13,297 nt of DNA from Acidimicrobiaceae bacterium (lineage in GTDB: Bacteria > Actinomycetota > Acidimicrobiia > Acidimicrobiales > Palsa-688). A program made the position numbers and the translations under genes. Location of the stretch: NCBI GenBank assembly GCA_030838025.1, contig JAUTXM010000326.1:1-13297 (forward strand), read 5' to 3'. The notes under the pieces are model-generated. The model ran no database searches. It had not been told where the DNA came from and saw nothing but the letters and a program-made list of their open reading frames with translations. Positions 12,669 to 13,297 of this stretch are shown piece by piece; the stretch's first letter is position 1, and each line of letters opens with the position of its first letter.

Positions 12669-13297
12669 GTGCTCCTGATCGCCCCTGTAACGGCAGTTAC
12701 CGTCGACCCCGAGCGCCGGGTCATCGTCGACGCGGGCCTCGTGGTCGCCGGGACCCATATCGAGGCGGTGGGCAAGGCGTCCGACCTGGTCCTGCGTTAC
12801 CCGCTGGCGCAGCGCCTCGACGGCCAGGGAATGGTCGCCATTCCCGGACTCATCGACACCCATGGCCATGCCGACCAGTCGCTGCTGCGGGGCACCACCG
12901 ACGACCTGCACTGGGTGCCTTTCCTGCGTGACTGGATCGACCCGTGGCTCCAGCGGCGTGGCCTCCAGGACCTGCAGGCCGCGTACCGCCTCAGCATGCT
13001 GGAGATGGTCCGCTCAGGCACGACGTGTTTCCTGAGTCCGAATGTCGACGCGACTGACGACCTGGCGGCGCTCACCGCTGCGATCGGAGAGGCGGGTATT
13101 CGGTCAGTTCTGGCCCGTTGGGTCGAACCGGTCGCAAGTGGTCGGACCGCCAGCCGGTCCTCGCTGACCGCCGCCGTGGACGCCGCCGGCACCTGGCAGG
13201 GCGCCGCGGGGGGCCTCGTCCAGCTGTGGTTCGGCCTCATGGTGCCACGAGTTGAGGGCGACGCGTACGTCCCGGACTTCTATCCGGCCGCGGCCGA
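12669..13297 (+). CDS. Amidohydrolase, SAH-deaminase/ATZ-TRZ type (partial, C-terminus outside window)
   Basis: The frame begins at GTG 12669 and is open to the window edge (209 codons). It starts VLLIAPVTAVTVDPERRV, the small beta domain seen in metal-dependent hydrolases, then IPGLIDTHGHADQSLLRGTTDD with the metal-binding His65 and His67, then MLEMVRSGTTCFL. This order matches the S-adenosylhomocysteine/methylthioadenosine deaminase and atrazine chlorohydrolase family. The late metal ligands (His, His, Asp) lie outside the window, so the substrate cannot be inferred. The start lies 74 bp after the diiron protein gene on the same strand and could be in one transcript. No clear Shine-Dalgarno precedes GTG 12669, and the exact start is uncertain. 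Confidence 0.85.
   Translation, partial: MLLIAPVTAVTVDPERRVIVDAGLVVAGTHIEAVGKASDLVLRYPLAQRLDGQGMVAIPGLIDTHGHADQSLLRGTTDDLHWVPFLRDWIDPWLQRRGLQDLQAAYRLSMLEMVRSGTTCFLSPNVDATDDLAALTAAIGEAGIRSVLARWVEPVASGRTASRSSLTAAVDAAGTWQGAAGGLVQLWFGLMVPRVEGDAYVPDFYPAAA

Overview
The window is GC-rich bacterial DNA with many GTG starts and tightly packed genes. The families present (UdgX, a small hydrophobic protein ending in RWYRW, CsbD-like proteins, a MauE/MauD pair, Tat export and promoter-like GTTT/GGGTAC elements) point to an actinobacterium. An Acidimicrobiia-type lineage is possible, but the sequence alone does not settle this. No rRNA, tRNA, CRISPR array or insertion sequence was found.

Left part (1-2421): a partial lipoprotein gene and a 51-residue membrane protein gene lie on the minus strand. 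An MFS transporter gene diverges from them on the plus strand. The shared spacer carries two back-to-back promoter-like elements of the SigB/SigF general-stress type.

Middle left (2492-5770, all minus): the transcription order is MarC-family membrane protein, a stand-alone protein resembling a domain found beside phage capsid proteases, UdgX, DUF488 protein, DJ-1/PfpI protein, and a small helical protein. The phage-like gene, udgX and the DUF488 gene overlap by a few bases and look like one translationally coupled DNA-damage or stress operon. A perfect 11-bp inverted repeat follows the DUF488 stop. A perfect 14-bp inverted repeat has the start codon of the last gene in its 4-base loop.

Centre (5841-6356, plus): two CsbD-like stress proteins. 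The first has another SigB/SigF-like element and may be leaderless. A strong hairpin at 6375-6410 separates them from the convergent operon.

Right centre (6457-10655, minus): a compact operon that resembles part of the methylamine dehydrogenase maturation system. It encodes a MauE-like membrane protein, a MauD-like anchored thioredoxin-fold protein with CATC, a possible 25-residue membrane peptide, a polytopic membrane protein, an unknown soluble protein, and a Tat-exported protein. The last joins a Cys-rich region resembling the methylamine dehydrogenase light chain to about six lectin-type beta-propeller repeats. The second tryptophan of the TTQ cofactor seems to be missing, and no MauG or heavy-chain gene is present. 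This is the most interesting system in the window: probably a disulfide-maturation cassette serving a secreted Cys-rich propeller protein of unknown role.

Right end (10897-13297, plus): a 565-residue protein with a haem-oxygenase-like diiron domain diverges from the operon, followed by the start of an amidohydrolase of the SAH-deaminase/ATZ-TRZ type that runs off the window.
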